A DNA stretch of 64,000 nt from Streptococcus australis (GTDB lineage Bacteria > Bacillota > Bacilli > Lactobacillales > Streptococcaceae): NCBI RefSeq assembly GCF_901543175.1, contig NZ_LR594040.1:620001-684000 (forward strand), written 5' to 3'. The position numbers were made by a program, and so were the translations under genes. Positions 1 to 9,832 of this stretch are shown here, one piece after another (the stretch's first letter is position 1; every line of letters starts with the position of its first letter). The notes beneath the pieces were generated by a model. It saw nothing but the letters and a program-made list of their open reading frames with translations, did no database searches and was not told the origin of the DNA.

Positions 1-1735
1 CTATGTTCCATCTTTGGCAGAGGATTGGACCGTTTCCAAGGACGGTTTGACTTATACCTACAAACTTCGTAAAGATGCCAAGTGGTATACATACGAAGGT
101 GAAGAATACGCACCTGTAACTGCTCAAGACTTTGTGACAGGTTTGAAATATGCGGCAGATAAAAAATCTGAAGCCTTGTACTTGGTTCAAGACTCTGTAG
201 CAGGTTTGGATGACTATATCAACGGTAAAACAACAGACTTTTCAACTGTCGGTGTGAAGGCGATTGATGACCAAACAGTTCAGTACACTTTGACACGTCC
301 AGAATCTTATTGGAACTCTAAAACAACTTCAACCATTCTCTTCCCTGTCAATGCGGATTTCTTGAAATCAAAAGGGGATGATTTTGGTAAGGTAGACCCT
401 TCTAGCATTTTGTACAATGGACCCTTCTTGATGAAATCATTTGTTTCAAAATCTGTTATCGAATACAAGAAAAATCCGAACTACTGGGATGCTAAAAATG
501 TCTTTGTGGACGATGTGAAATTGACTTACTATGATGGTAGTGACCAAGATGCCCTAGCTCGTAACTTTGTAGAAGGAGTCTACAGCTACGCGCGTCTCTA
601 TCCAAATAGCTCAAGCTTTGAAGGAATTAAAGAGAAGAACAAGGATAACATCATCTATAGTATGCAAACCGCAACTTCTTATTACTTGAACTTCAACTTG
701 GACAGAAAATCTTATAACTTCACTTCTAAGTCCTCAGATATCGAAAAGAAATCAACACAAGAAGCAGTTCTGAATAAAAACTTCCGTCAAGCCTTCAACT
801 ATGCTTATAACCGTACAGCCTATGGAGCTCAATCTCAAGGGGAAGATGGAGCAACGAAGATTATTCGTAACCTAGTGGTACCTCCTACATTTGTAAGTAT
901 CAACGGAAAAGACTTTGGCGATGTTGTTTCAGAAAAGATGGTCAACTATGGTCAAGAATGGCAAGGAATTAACTTTGCAGACGCGCAAGATCCATACTAC
1001 AATCCTGACAAGGCTAAAGCTAAATTTGCAGAAGCTAAGAAAGAATTGGAAGCTAAGGGTGTGCAATTCCCAATTCACTTGGATGTATCAGTTGACCAAT
1101 CAGCTAAAAAAGGTGTACTTGAAGCAAGTTCTTTAAAACAATCCATCGAATCTGTTCTAGGAGCTGAGAATGTGGTTATTGATATCCAACAATTATCAAC
1201 AGATGACTTCGATAATTCTAGCTACCTCGCTCAAACGGCAGCTCAAAAAGACTTTGATATCTATAATGGCGGTTGGAGTGCTGACTACTTGGATCCATCA
1301 AGCTATCTAGATATCCTAAATGTCAATAACGGCGGTATGTTGCAAAACCTTGGTCTAGAACCAGGTGAGGTCAATGACAAGGCTAAGGCAGTTGGTCTGG
1401 ATACTTACACTCAAATGTTAGAAGAAGCTAACAAGGAGCAAGATCCAGCGAAACGTTATGAAAAATATGCAGAAATTCAAGCTTGGCTCGTTGATAGCGC
1501 CCTTGCAATTCCAAACGTTTCCCTTGGTGGAACACCTAGCTTGAGAAAGACAGTTCCATTCTCAGCACCATTCTCACAAGCAGGAAATAAGGGTGTGGAA
1601 TCATACAAGTACCTCAAGTTACAAGATAAGACTGTAACGGCTGATGAGTATGAAAAAGCTAAAGAAAAATGGCTGAAAGAAAAAGAAGAATCAAATAAAA
1701 AAGCCCAAGAAGAACTGGCAAAACACGTTAAATAA
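1..1735 (+). CDS. aliB: Oligopeptide ABC transporter substrate-binding lipoprotein, AliB/AliA/AmiA family (5' end missing)
   Basis: The reading frame is open from base 2 and ends at TAA 1733-1735, leaving 577 codons. About 75 N-terminal residues, including the lipoprotein signal, lie outside the window if the protein has the usual ~650 residues. The visible part is a family-5 extracellular solute-binding protein: an early LAEDWTVSKDGLTYTYKLR segment, a central NPNYWDAKNV motif, and a Lys/Glu-rich C-terminal tail. Family members sit on the outer membrane face and pass peptides to the AmiCDEF permease. The downstream Cys/Met enzymes match the gene order I remember for pneumococcal aliB, which is why AliB is preferred over AliA or AmiA. 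A strong terminator follows directly. Confidence 0.85.
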   Translation, partial: YVPSLAEDWTVSKDGLTYTYKLRKDAKWYTYEGEEYAPVTAQDFVTGLKYAADKKSEALYLVQDSVAGLDDYINGKTTDFSTVGVKAIDDQTVQYTLTRPESYWNSKTTSTILFPVNADFLKSKGDDFGKVDPSSILYNGPFLMKSFVSKSVIEYKKNPNYWDAKNVFVDDVKLTYYDGSDQDALARNFVEGVYSYARLYPNSSSFEGIKEKNKDNIIYSMQTATSYYLNFNLDRKSYNFTSKSSDIEKKSTQEAVLNKNFRQAFNYAYNRTAYGAQSQGEDGATKIIRNLVVPPTFVSINGKDFGDVVSEKMVNYGQEWQGINFADAQDPYYNPDKAKAKFAEAKKELEAKGVQFPIHLDVSVDQSAKKGVLEASSLKQSIESVLGAENVVIDIQQLSTDDFDNSSYLAQTAAQKDFDIYNGGWSADYLDPSSYLDILNVNNGGMLQNLGLEPGEVNDKAKAVGLDTYTQMLEEANKEQDPAKRYEKYAEIQAWLVDSALAIPNVSLGGTPSLRKTVPFSAPFSQAGNKGVESYKYLKLQDKTVTADEYEKAKEKWLKEKEESNKKAQEELAKHVK

Positions 1736-1752
1736 CCAGTCTATTCAACAGG

Positions 1753-1786
1753 AAAAACGATAGTTTCTCAAGGAACTATCGTTTTT
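1753..1786 (+). terminator. Rho-independent terminator after aliB
   Basis: A 13-bp perfect stem (AAAAACGATAGTT / AACTATCGTTTTT) with an 8-base loop, ending in a T-run. Confidence 0.85.
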
Positions 1787-1880
1787 GTATAGTTTGAAAC
1801 TATAACTAGCTCTTGAAAAGAAGAAAATGAGTTGGCGAAAATAAGTGGTACAATAGTTACTATAGATTTGGAGGTATTGT

Positions 1881-2975
1881 ATGAGCAAAGAACGACACAT
1901 CAACACAATTTTAGCCCAGGCGGGAATCAAGTCAGATAAGGCGACAGGTGCTTTGGTGACGCCACTACATTTTTCAACAACTTATCAGCATCCAGAGTTC
2001 GGTCAGTCTACTGGATTTGACTACACGCGCACTAAAAACCCAACTCGCAGTAAAGCGGAGGAAGTCTTGGCAGCAATCGAATCAGCAGACTATGCCCTAG
2101 CGACGAGCTCAGGTATGGCTGCGATTGTACTGGCTTTTAGTGTTTTTCCAGTAGGAAGTAAAGTCTTGGCTGTGCGAGATCTTTATGGGGGTTCTTTCCG
2201 ATGGTTCAACCAAGTGGAGCAAGAAGGCCGTTTCCATTTTACCTATGCCAATACGGAAGCAGAGTTGATTGCTGAGCTGGAAAATGATGTGGATGTTCTC
2301 TACATCGAAACGCCAACCAATCCTTTGATGTTGGAATTTGATATTGCAAAACTAGCCAAACTAGCTCATGACAAGGGTGCTAAAGTAGTCGTAGACAATA
2401 CCTTCTACAGTCCGATTTACCAACGACCAATCGAAGATGGTGCGGATATTGTCCTTCATTCGGCAACCAAGTACCTTGCAGGGCACAATGATGTCTTAGC
2501 TGGGGTAGTTGTGACTAATAGTTTAGAACTATATGAACAACTATTCTACAATCTTAATACGACAGGGGCGGTCTTGTCACCGTTTGATAGTTATCAGTTG
2601 ATTCGTGGTCTTAAGACCTTGTCTCTTCGTATGGAGCGTTCTACAGCCAATGCCCAAGAAGTGGTTGCCTTTTTGAAGGCTTCACCTGCTGTCAAGGAAG
2701 TGCTCTATACAGGACGTGGGGGTATGATTTCCTTTAAAGTAGTGGATGAGAAACGTATTCCTCACATATTGAACAGCCTCAAGGTCTTCTCTTTTGCAGA
2801 AAGTTTGGGTGGGGTAGAAAGTCTCATTACTTATCCAACGACGCAGACCCATGCGGATATTCCAGCAGAAGTGCGCCATTCTTATGGCTTAACAGATGAC
2901 CTCCTGCGCTTGTCTATTGGGATTGAGGATGCTAGAGATTTGATTGCGGACTTGCGCCAAGCCTTGGAAGGATAA
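1881..2975 (+). CDS. metB: Cys/Met-metabolism PLP enzyme (cystathionine gamma-synthase / beta-lyase type)
   Basis: This is a 364-residue trans-sulfuration enzyme of the Cys/Met metabolism PLP-dependent family. The Schiff-base lysine lies in HSATKYLAGHND (about residue 200), and the conserved YIETPTNP and VVVDNTF segments precede it. The ATG follows GGAGG by six bases. The family interconverts cystathionine, homocysteine and cysteine; sequence alone does not separate gamma-synthase from beta-lyase, so the symbol is tentative. The next gene, a MalY/PatB-type C-S lyase, starts only eight bases after the stop, so the two are probably co-transcribed and act together in sulfur amino acid metabolism. 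An extended -10 (TGGTACAAT, near 1845) lies upstream. Confidence 0.85.
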   Translation: MSKERHINTILAQAGIKSDKATGALVTPLHFSTTYQHPEFGQSTGFDYTRTKNPTRSKAEEVLAAIESADYALATSSGMAAIVLAFSVFPVGSKVLAVRDLYGGSFRWFNQVEQEGRFHFTYANTEAELIAELENDVDVLYIETPTNPLMLEFDIAKLAKLAHDKGAKVVVDNTFYSPIYQRPIEDGADIVLHSATKYLAGHNDVLAGVVVTNSLELYEQLFYNLNTTGAVLSPFDSYQLIRGLKTLSLRMERSTANAQEVVAFLKASPAVKEVLYTGRGGMISFKVVDEKRIPHILNSLKVFSFAESLGGVESLITYPTTQTHADIPAEVRHSYGLTDDLLRLSIGIEDARDLIADLRQALEG

Positions 2976-2982
2976 GACAGAT

Positions 2983-4149
2983 ATGGGAAAATATGATTTT
3001 ACAAGCCTGCCCAATCGTTTTGGGCACCATACCTATAAATGGAAAGAAGCGGAAGCTGATCGAGAAATTTTACCAGCCTGGATAGCGGATATGGACTTTG
3101 TGGTTTTGCCTGAGGTTCGACAAGCTGTACAAGCCTACGCAGATCAGTTGGTCTATGGCTATACCTATGCTAGCGATGCTTTGATTGAATCGGTTCAGGA
3201 ATGGGAAGCCAGTCAACACGAGTATCACTTTGACAAGGATGCCCTCGTATTTATCGAGGGAGTGGTACCAGCTATTTCAACAGCTATTCAAGCCTTTACA
3301 AAAGAAGGAGAGGCTGTTCTGATTAACACACCGGTCTATCCACCTTTTGCCCGCAGTGTCAAACTGAACAATCGCCGATTGATTACCAATCCTTTGGTGG
3401 AAAAGGATGGGCTGTTTGAGATTGACTTTGATCAGCTGGAGAAGGATATAGTAGAAGAGGATGTGAAACTTTATATCCTATGCAATCCCCACAATCCTGG
3501 GGGCCGTGTTTGGGAAAAGGAAGTATTGGAAAAGATTGGTTATCTCTGCCAAAAACATGGTGTATTGCTGGTTTCGGATGAGATTCACCAAGATTTGGCC
3601 CTCTTTGGTCACAAACACCAGTCTTTTAATACCGTAAATCCAGACTTCAAAAACTTTGCTCTTGTTTTGAGCAGTGCTACCAAGACTTTTAATATTGCTG
3701 GAACGAAAAATTCCTATGCAGTTATTGAAAATCCAAAGCTTCGTGTGGCTTTCCAAAAACGCCAGTTGGCCAATAACCAGCATGAAATCTCAGGCTTGGG
3801 TTATTTGGCGACAGAAGCTGCCTACCGTTATGGCAAGGACTGGTTAGGAGAGTTAAAAGAAGTCATCGAAGACCATATTAACTATGTAGTGGATGTTTTG
3901 GGCAACGAAACCAAGATTAAAGTCATGAAACCACAAGGTACCTACTTGATCTGGCTGGATTTTTCAGCCTATAACCTAACGGATGAGCGCTTGCAAGAGC
4001 TTTTGAGAAATGAAGCTAAGGTTATCTTGAACAGAGGTTTGGACTTTGGGGAGGAGGGAACTCTTCATGCCCGCCTCAATGTAGCCATGCCGAAGTCAGT
4101 GCTAGAAGAAGTTTGCCAACGCATCGTGACTACTTTTGCTACCCTTTAA
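2983..4149 (+). CDS. patB: MalY/PatB-family PLP aminotransferase / C-S beta-lyase
   Basis: A 388-residue class I/II aminotransferase-fold protein. The N-terminus (DREILPAWIADMDF) is typical of MalY/PatB proteins. The PLP lysine is in SSATKTFNIAGTKNSY, and the CNPHNPGGRVW segment is conserved. ATG 2983 gives the usual family start; an in-frame upstream ATG at 2944 lies inside metB and is not favoured. Members usually cleave cystathionine or cysteine to release homocysteine or H2S, which fits the preceding metB-like gene. A terminator hairpin follows the stop. Confidence 0.87.
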   Translation: MGKYDFTSLPNRFGHHTYKWKEAEADREILPAWIADMDFVVLPEVRQAVQAYADQLVYGYTYASDALIESVQEWEASQHEYHFDKDALVFIEGVVPAISTAIQAFTKEGEAVLINTPVYPPFARSVKLNNRRLITNPLVEKDGLFEIDFDQLEKDIVEEDVKLYILCNPHNPGGRVWEKEVLEKIGYLCQKHGVLLVSDEIHQDLALFGHKHQSFNTVNPDFKNFALVLSSATKTFNIAGTKNSYAVIENPKLRVAFQKRQLANNQHEISGLGYLATEAAYRYGKDWLGELKEVIEDHINYVVDVLGNETKIKVMKPQGTYLIWLDFSAYNLTDERLQELLRNEAKVILNRGLDFGEEGTLHARLNVAMPKSVLEEVCQRIVTTFATL

Positions 4150-4155
4150 AAATCC

Positions 4156-4194
4156 AGCCTTCTAGGAGAAAAGTATTCCTAGAAGGCTATTTTC
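4156..4194 (+). terminator. Terminator after patB
   Basis: A 12-bp stem (AGCCTTCTAGGA / TCCTAGAAGGCT) with a 9-base loop, followed by ATTTT. Confidence 0.8.
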
Positions 4195-4241
4195 ATAGGG
4201 GAAAATGTGGTATAATGAAGAGATAAGATAAAGGGGTAATT

Positions 4242-7200
4242 ATGGCTAAATTGATTCCAGGAAAGTTGCGCATGGAGGGTGTTACTCTCTATGAGACAGG
4301 CAAGATTGAGATTATCAAGGAAAAGGGGAATCGCCTCTATACTCGTGTGGCGGGAGAAGACTTGCGCTACAGTTTAGAGGATGATCTTGTTTTTTGTGCT
4401 TGCGATTTTTTCCAAAAAAGAGGTTACTGTGTTCACCTCGCAGCGCTCGAGCATTATCTGAAGAACGACGAAGAAGGCCAGGTGATTTTACAAGCCTTAG
4501 AAAAAGGACATGAGGAGCAAGAAGAGGTCGAAACCAAGGTTAGTTTTGGTGGTGGTTTTTTGGAGCGTATCCAACCTCAGAAGAGAGAGAAAATCTACAC
4601 TTTGTCGGCTCAAGGCCAGGTGGAAGCTGGAACCAATCGCCTCCTTTGGACTCTCCGAATCGGTTTAGTTGATAGTCAAAAATATTACGTCATCCGTGAT
4701 ATTCCACTCTTTTTGAAGGTCTTAGTCCATCGAAAACCATATATGATTGGGAAACACTACGAGAATGACTTGTCTTGGGATGCTTTTGATACAGCTAGCC
4801 AAGAAGTTCTTACTTTTTTATGTGGCTTGATTGAGGAGGGACTGAGTCAAGAGCTCTTTTTCCCTAATCAAGGTCGTCACCTCTTTTTCCCTCTGACCTT
4901 TTTTGAGCAGGGGGTGGAGTTGCTGATGAACTTGGAGGATTTTCATTTTGAACACCAGATAGATAGTTATGCAAATCTCCTCTTTCATGATTTAAATCCC
5001 GATGCAGAACTTTTCTCTTTTTCCGTGCAGGAGTATCCCGATTATTTTGAGATGGAGATCTCTGAAAGTGAGCGAGTCAACGTATTCTATGGGGGAGCAG
5101 TTCTCTTTCGTAAGGGGAATCTTTATCTCTTAAACCCTAAACAAATCAGTCTTTTGAAGGAAATCAATGAACTTCCTCAGGAAGAAAGAGGGAGAAAACG
5201 CCTCCAGTTCGATACTGGCGATCGGGATCGATTGGCCTCCTGTCTTTCTTTGTTTGGGCAGCTGGGCAAGATTTCTGCTCCAGAACGTTTACAAATACGA
5301 GCCTTTTCACCGATTTTTTACTTTGATAAGGAGAAGGATGGTCGTATCCGCTTGGATATCGAGTTTGATTATGGAGATATTAAGGTAACTAGCCATCAAC
5401 AACTGGAAGAATTACCTTTCGCTAGTGATGCTTCCGTAGAAAGCCAGATATTTCAAGTTAGTTTAGGGGCTGGTTTTGAGGCTGATTTTCAGTCTTGGAG
5501 ACAGGCTTTGAAGCCAGAGGCAGTTTATTCTTTCTTTCACCATACGATTCCTGCTTTTGAGAAATTGGGGTTGGTTTTCTTGTCTGATGAGATGAATCAG
5601 CTCTATAGCATTCAGGCTCCTCAGGTTCAGATCGAGTCCAAGGGAGGACTGCTAGAAATTCAGTTTGATTTTCAAGGGATTGGCCAAGAAGAGATTGATC
5701 AAGCTCTTAAAGCCTTAACCAGCAATCAGGATTTCTATATCAGTTCTTCTGATCAAGTATTCTTTTTTGATGAGGAAACCAAGCAGATCCGTCAGAATTT
5801 GCAAGAACTGGGTGTTGAACTAAAAGATGGTTCTTTCCAAGCTCGGAAATCCCTAGCTTATAGTCTTTCTCAGCTTTTTGAAGATCGCGATCGGATAGCA
5901 TTCTCGGAGGAATTTCAGCATTTGGCTTATGATTTGACCCATCCAGAGGACTTTCCTTTAGGAAACGTACAGGTTCAAGCGAGTTTGAGAGACTATCAGG
6001 AAAAAGGTGTACGATGGCTCCGGATGCTTCACCACTATGGCTTTGGAGGCATATTGGCAGATGATATGGGACTGGGAAAAACACTGCAAACCATTGCTTT
6101 TTTGACAAGTCAGGTTACAGAAGATAGTCGTGTCTTGATTTTGGCGCCGTCAGGTTTGATTTACAACTGGGCAGATGAATTCAAAAGATTTGCTCCGCAG
6201 TTGGATTTGACTGTAGTTCATGGTTTGAAAGCGAATCGAGAAGTGATTCTTTCCGAAAATCATCAAATCTATGTGACCAGCTATGCGAGCTTTCGTCAAG
6301 ACAGCGAGATCTATCAAGAGATATCCTTTGATTTTCTCTTTTTAGATGAGGCCCAAGTCATGAAAAATGCTCAAACTAAGATTGCCCAGAGTTTGCGCCA
6401 GTTTGTGGTGCCAGCAGTCTTTGCTTTGTCAGGTACACCCATAGAAAACCATCTAGGAGAGTTGTGGTCTATCTTTCAAATTGTGCTACCTGGGCTCTTG
6501 CCGAACAAGAAAGAGTTTATGAAATTACCAGCTGAGCGGGTGGCACAGTTTATCAAGCCCTTTGTCATGCGACGCAAGAAAGAAGAAGTTCTAACAGAAC
6601 TGCCTGATTTGATTGAAGTCGTCTATAAAAACGAACTAGAAGACCAGCAGAAGGCCATCTATCTGGCCCAGTTGCAACAAATGCGAGAGCGTCTAGCGCA
6701 AGTGACAGATCAAGAATTCCAGAGAAGTCGCGTAGAAATCTTATCTGGTCTCATGCGTTTGCGTCAAATCTGCGATACGCCAGCTCTCTTTATGGACGAT
6801 TACCAGGGCGCCAGCGGGAAACTCGATAGTCTCCGAGATTTATTGCTACAAGTGGCTGATGGTGGGCATCGAGTCTTGATTTTCTCACAATTTAAAGGAA
6901 TGTTGGAAAAAATCGAGCAAGAACTCCCAGACTTGGGCTTGACTTCTTTCAAAATCACAGGCTCAACTCCTGCTCAAGACAGACAAGAGATGACCAAGGC
7001 CTTTAATCAAGGAGAAAGAGACGCCTTTCTTATCTCTCTAAAGGCAGGTGGTGTTGGTCTCAATCTAACGGGAGCTGATACGGTCATCCTAGTGGACCTC
7101 TGGTGGAATCCTGCGGTTGAAGCCCAAGCTATCGGACGTGCCCATCGTATGGGACAGGAGCAGAAGGTAGAGGTTTATCGCTTGATTACGAAAGGAACCA

Positions 7201-7337
7201 TTGAAGAAAAAATCCAAGAACTTCAAGAACAGAAAAAACATTTGGTTTCCCAAGTTTTAGATGGTACAGAATCGCGTGCGAGCCTCAGTCTGGCAGAAAT
7301 TCGAGAAATTTTGGGGATTTCTGAAGCCAACACTTGA
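4242..7337 (+). CDS. SNF2-family DEAD/DEAH ATPase with N-terminal SWIM zinc finger
   Basis: A 1031-residue Snf2/Rad54-type helicase-like translocase. Residues ~52-66 carry a SWIM zinc-finger pattern (C-x-C-x8-C-x-H). A long bacterial SNF2-associated domain fills the middle. The ATPase motor occupies the last ~450 residues: Walker A in DDMGLGKT near residue 609, DEAQ motif II near 700, and the motif VI arginine in IGRAHRMGQ near 963. Such proteins move on duplex DNA and are thought to remodel protein-DNA or DNA-RNA polymerase complexes; the exact role in streptococci is not known to me. It has its own extended -10 (TGGTATAAT, 4208-4216). Its stop overlaps the -35 of the next promoter. Confidence 0.9.
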   Translation: MAKLIPGKLRMEGVTLYETGKIEIIKEKGNRLYTRVAGEDLRYSLEDDLVFCACDFFQKRGYCVHLAALEHYLKNDEEGQVILQALEKGHEEQEEVETKVSFGGGFLERIQPQKREKIYTLSAQGQVEAGTNRLLWTLRIGLVDSQKYYVIRDIPLFLKVLVHRKPYMIGKHYENDLSWDAFDTASQEVLTFLCGLIEEGLSQELFFPNQGRHLFFPLTFFEQGVELLMNLEDFHFEHQIDSYANLLFHDLNPDAELFSFSVQEYPDYFEMEISESERVNVFYGGAVLFRKGNLYLLNPKQISLLKEINELPQEERGRKRLQFDTGDRDRLASCLSLFGQLGKISAPERLQIRAFSPIFYFDKEKDGRIRLDIEFDYGDIKVTSHQQLEELPFASDASVESQIFQVSLGAGFEADFQSWRQALKPEAVYSFFHHTIPAFEKLGLVFLSDEMNQLYSIQAPQVQIESKGGLLEIQFDFQGIGQEEIDQALKALTSNQDFYISSSDQVFFFDEETKQIRQNLQELGVELKDGSFQARKSLAYSLSQLFEDRDRIAFSEEFQHLAYDLTHPEDFPLGNVQVQASLRDYQEKGVRWLRMLHHYGFGGILADDMGLGKTLQTIAFLTSQVTEDSRVLILAPSGLIYNWADEFKRFAPQLDLTVVHGLKANREVILSENHQIYVTSYASFRQDSEIYQEISFDFLFLDEAQVMKNAQTKIAQSLRQFVVPAVFALSGTPIENHLGELWSIFQIVLPGLLPNKKEFMKLPAERVAQFIKPFVMRRKKEEVLTELPDLIEVVYKNELEDQQKAIYLAQLQQMRERLAQVTDQEFQRSRVEILSGLMRLRQICDTPALFMDDYQGASGKLDSLRDLLLQVADGGHRVLIFSQFKGMLEKIEQELPDLGLTSFKITGSTPAQDRQEMTKAFNQGERDAFLISLKAGGVGLNLTGADTVILVDLWWNPAVEAQAIGRAHRMGQEQKVEVYRLITKGTIEEKIQELQEQKKHLVSQVLDGTESRASLSLAEIREILGISEANT

Positions 7338-7361
7338 AAAATCAAGACAATACGCTATAAT
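7334..7361 (+). promoter_or_regulatory. Sigma-A promoter for the 7385-murC-GNAT group
   Basis: TTGAAA (7334-7339), a 16-base spacer and TATAAT (7356-7361). The -35 overlaps the stop codon of the SNF2 gene. Confidence 0.75.
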
Positions 7362-7384
7362 GAAGAGTTGAAAGGAAATACAAA

Positions 7385-7996
7385 ATGAAACAAGATCGAT
7401 TTCCATTGGTGTCAGATGACGAGATCATGCTGACCGAAATGCCAGTCATGGACTTGTATGATGAGTCTGACTTTATCAGCAATATCAAAGGCGATTACCG
7501 AGATAAAAACTATTTAGAATGGTCTCCTATTGTTGAGAAAGCTGGTGTAGTTGCTCCTGTGGTTAGCAAAAAGCCAGAACCAGCTCCAGAAGTAAAAAAA
7601 GTTGAAAAAACTTATGCTGAGATGGCTCGAGAAGAGGCGCGTGCGGATCTAAAAAAGAAACGTTCAGCCAAATACTTGACGCAAGACGTTAGTCATACTA
7701 GACGTCAATCTTCTTCCACACATGCTCGTCATGGAAGCCAACCAACAGCACCATTTCAAAAGGAAAATCCAGGTGAGTTTGCCAAATTTAGCAAAAACTT
7801 GAATCAGTCTCACTATATTCTAGCTGAAGAAGCTGGACAAGTAGCGACTCCGACTTTTGAAAATCAATCTGGTAAAGCTAAAAAGAACAACTATGATTTT
7901 CTGAAGAAGAGCCAAATTTATAATAAAAAGAATAAGCAAACGGAACAGGAACGTCAGGTTGCCCAAGAGTTGAATCTGACAAGAATCACTGAATAA
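7385..7996 (+). CDS. Conserved hypothetical cytoplasmic protein upstream of murC
   Basis: 203 residues with no signal peptide or membrane segment. It is hydrophilic, with Lys/Glu-rich and Ser/Thr/His-rich low-complexity stretches in the middle (around [13 protein letters not shown] and the following [10 protein letters not shown]), and is probably partly disordered. I do not recognise a domain. An ATG with AAAGGAA upstream starts it, and murC begins 11 bases after the stop, so it appears to be the first gene of the murC operon. The same placement between the SNF2 gene and murC is, from memory, conserved in pneumococci. That hints at a link with cell-wall synthesis but does not show one. Confidence 0.75.
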   Translation: MKQDRFPLVSDDEIMLTEMPVMDLYDESDFISNIKGDYRDKNYLEWSPIVEKAGVVAPVVSKKPEPAPEVKKVEKTYAEMAREEARADLKKKRSAKYLTQDVSHTRRQSSSTHARHGSQPTAPFQKENPGEFAKFSKNLNQSHYILAEEAGQVATPTFENQSGKAKKNNYDFLKKSQIYNKKNKQTEQERQVAQELNLTRITE

Positions 7997-8007
7997 GGGA
8001 GAAAAGC

Positions 8008-9342
8008 ATGTCAAAAACATATCATTTTATTGGAATCAAGGGATCAGGGATGAGTGCCTTGGCCTTGATGTTGCACCAAATGGGGCATAAGGTTCAAGGG
8101 TCAGACGTTGAAAAGTACTACTTTACTCAACGTGGACTAGAGCAGGCAGGAATTGCGATTCTTCCTTTTGATGAAAAGAACCTACAAGGTGATGTGGAGA
8201 TTATCGCTGGAAATGCCTTCCGTCCAGATAACAACGTTGAAATCGCCTATGCAGATCAAAATGGTATCAGCTACAAACGTTACCACGAATTCCTAGGTAG
8301 CTTTATGCGCGACTTTGTCAGCATGGGAGTGGCAGGAGCACATGGGAAAACTTCAACGACTGGTATGTTGTCACACGTCTTGTCTCACATCACAGACACC
8401 AGCTTTTTGATTGGTGATGGGACAGGTCGTGGTTCAGAAAATGCTAAATATTTTGTCTTCGAATCAGACGAATACGAGCGCCATTTCATGCCTTACCATC
8501 CAGAATACTCTATCATCACCAACATTGACTTTGATCATCCAGACTACTTTACAAGTCTAGAGGATGTTTTCAATGCCTTTAACGACTATGCCAAACAAAT
8601 TACCAAAGGTTTGTTTGTATACGGTGAGGATGCTGAGTTGCGTAAGATCACAGCCAATGCGCCAATCTATTACTATGGGTTTGAAGCTGAGGGCAATGAC
8701 TTTGTAGCTAGTGATCTCCTTCGTTCTACGACTGGATCAACCTTTACAGTTCATTTCCGTGGACAAGAATTAGGTCAATTCCACATTCCAACCTTTGGTC
8801 GTCACAATATTATGAATGCGACAGCTGTTATTGGTCTTCTCTACACAGCAGGATTTGATTTGAACTTGGTGCGTGAACACTTGAAAACTTTTGCAGGTGT
8901 CAAGCGTCGTTTCACTGAGAAAATTGTCAATGATACAGTGATCATTGATGACTTTGCCCACCATCCAACAGAAATCATCGCGACCTTGGATGCTGCTCGT
9001 CAGAAATACCCAAGCAAGGAAATCGTAGCAATCTTCCAACCGCATACCTTTACAAGAACCATCGCCTTGTTGGACGAATTTGCCCAAGCCTTGAATCAAG
9101 CAGATGCAGTTTACCTAGCACAAATCTATGGATCAGCCCGTGAGGTAGATCACGGGGATGTCAAGGTAGAAGATCTAGCAAGCAAGATCACTAAGAAAAA
9201 CCAAGTCATCACAGTTGAAAATGTTTCTCCACTCCTAGACCATGACAATGCTGTTTACGTCTTTATGGGTGCTGGAGACATCCAAACCTATGAATATTCA
9301 TTTGAACGTCTTTTGTCTAACTTGACAAGCAACGTCCAATAA
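8008..9342 (+). CDS. murC: UDP-N-acetylmuramate--L-alanine ligase
   Basis: 444 residues, the normal family length. MurC adds L-alanine to UDP-MurNAc using ATP, the first step in building the peptidoglycan stem peptide in the cytoplasm. The N-terminal nucleotide-binding [11 protein letters not shown] motif (residues ~7-17), the Mur-ligase P-loop [11 protein letters not shown] near residue 111, and the C-terminal [10 protein letters not shown] segment are all present. GGGAG lies upstream of the ATG. It is followed after 10 bases by a GNAT gene, and the group leads towards mltG, another wall enzyme. Confidence 0.97.
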   Translation: MSKTYHFIGIKGSGMSALALMLHQMGHKVQGSDVEKYYFTQRGLEQAGIAILPFDEKNLQGDVEIIAGNAFRPDNNVEIAYADQNGISYKRYHEFLGSFMRDFVSMGVAGAHGKTSTTGMLSHVLSHITDTSFLIGDGTGRGSENAKYFVFESDEYERHFMPYHPEYSIITNIDFDHPDYFTSLEDVFNAFNDYAKQITKGLFVYGEDAELRKITANAPIYYYGFEAEGNDFVASDLLRSTTGSTFTVHFRGQELGQFHIPTFGRHNIMNATAVIGLLYTAGFDLNLVREHLKTFAGVKRRFTEKIVNDTVIIDDFAHHPTEIIATLDAARQKYPSKEIVAIFQPHTFTRTIALLDEFAQALNQADAVYLAQIYGSAREVDHGDVKVEDLASKITKKNQVITVENVSPLLDHDNAVYVFMGAGDIQTYEYSFERLLSNLTSNVQ

Positions 9343-9352
9343 GGAAAACCAG

Positions 9353-9832
9353 ATGGAAATTCCAATCACTATAAGGCAAGCCACCTTATCAGATTTAGAC
9401 GAAATGTTGGCGATTGAAGAAGCCAATCCTTCATCAGAAGAGTCACTTAGCCTCCAATCCTTAGAAGAGAGTATCCGCAAGACTGCGGGTACCTTTCTTG
9501 TAGCTAGAGATGAAAACCAGCTTGTGGGCTATATTCTTGGGGCTGAATTGTCAGGAACTCACACTCAAACAAGCGCGAGCCTTGAAATCAAGCATCTAGC
9601 CATTCATCCAGACCGTCTTGGGCAAGGTTTGGGAACTCTTCTCCTTGCCAGCTTGAAACAAGTGGCTGTAGAAGGAGGAGTCAAGTGCCTTCGCCTGACT
9701 TGCCCTGATGACCTCCTCTCTTACTTTGAGATGAATGGCTTTGTTGAGGAAGGAGTGCCAGAGGCTTTGTACGCAAGATCTTCGGGATGGGATCTGATTT
9801 GGGCTAACCCTTTTTATCAGGAGGAAATATGA
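9353..9832 (+). CDS. GNAT-family N-acetyltransferase (first of a tandem pair)
   Basis: 159 residues with a GNAT fold. IRQATLSDLDEMLAIEEANPSS opens beta-1/alpha-1. The acetyl-CoA-binding motif A is RLGQGLGTLLL near residues 85-95, and the C-terminal half has DDLLSYFEMNGFVEEG. The substrate is unknown. The stop overlaps the start of the next GNAT gene by four bases (ATGA), so the two are translationally coupled. The neighbouring protein has the same plan (IRQARFSDLDRILAIE...), which suggests a tandem duplication that has since diverged strongly. Confidence 0.87.
   Translation: MEIPITIRQATLSDLDEMLAIEEANPSSEESLSLQSLEESIRKTAGTFLVARDENQLVGYILGAELSGTHTQTSASLEIKHLAIHPDRLGQGLGTLLLASLKQVAVEGGVKCLRLTCPDDLLSYFEMNGFVEEGVPEALYARSSGWDLIWANPFYQEEI

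Noticed and set aside
5740-6108. A 122-codon minus-strand frame inside the SNF2 gene
   Set aside because: Opposite a well-supported coding region, with no family features.
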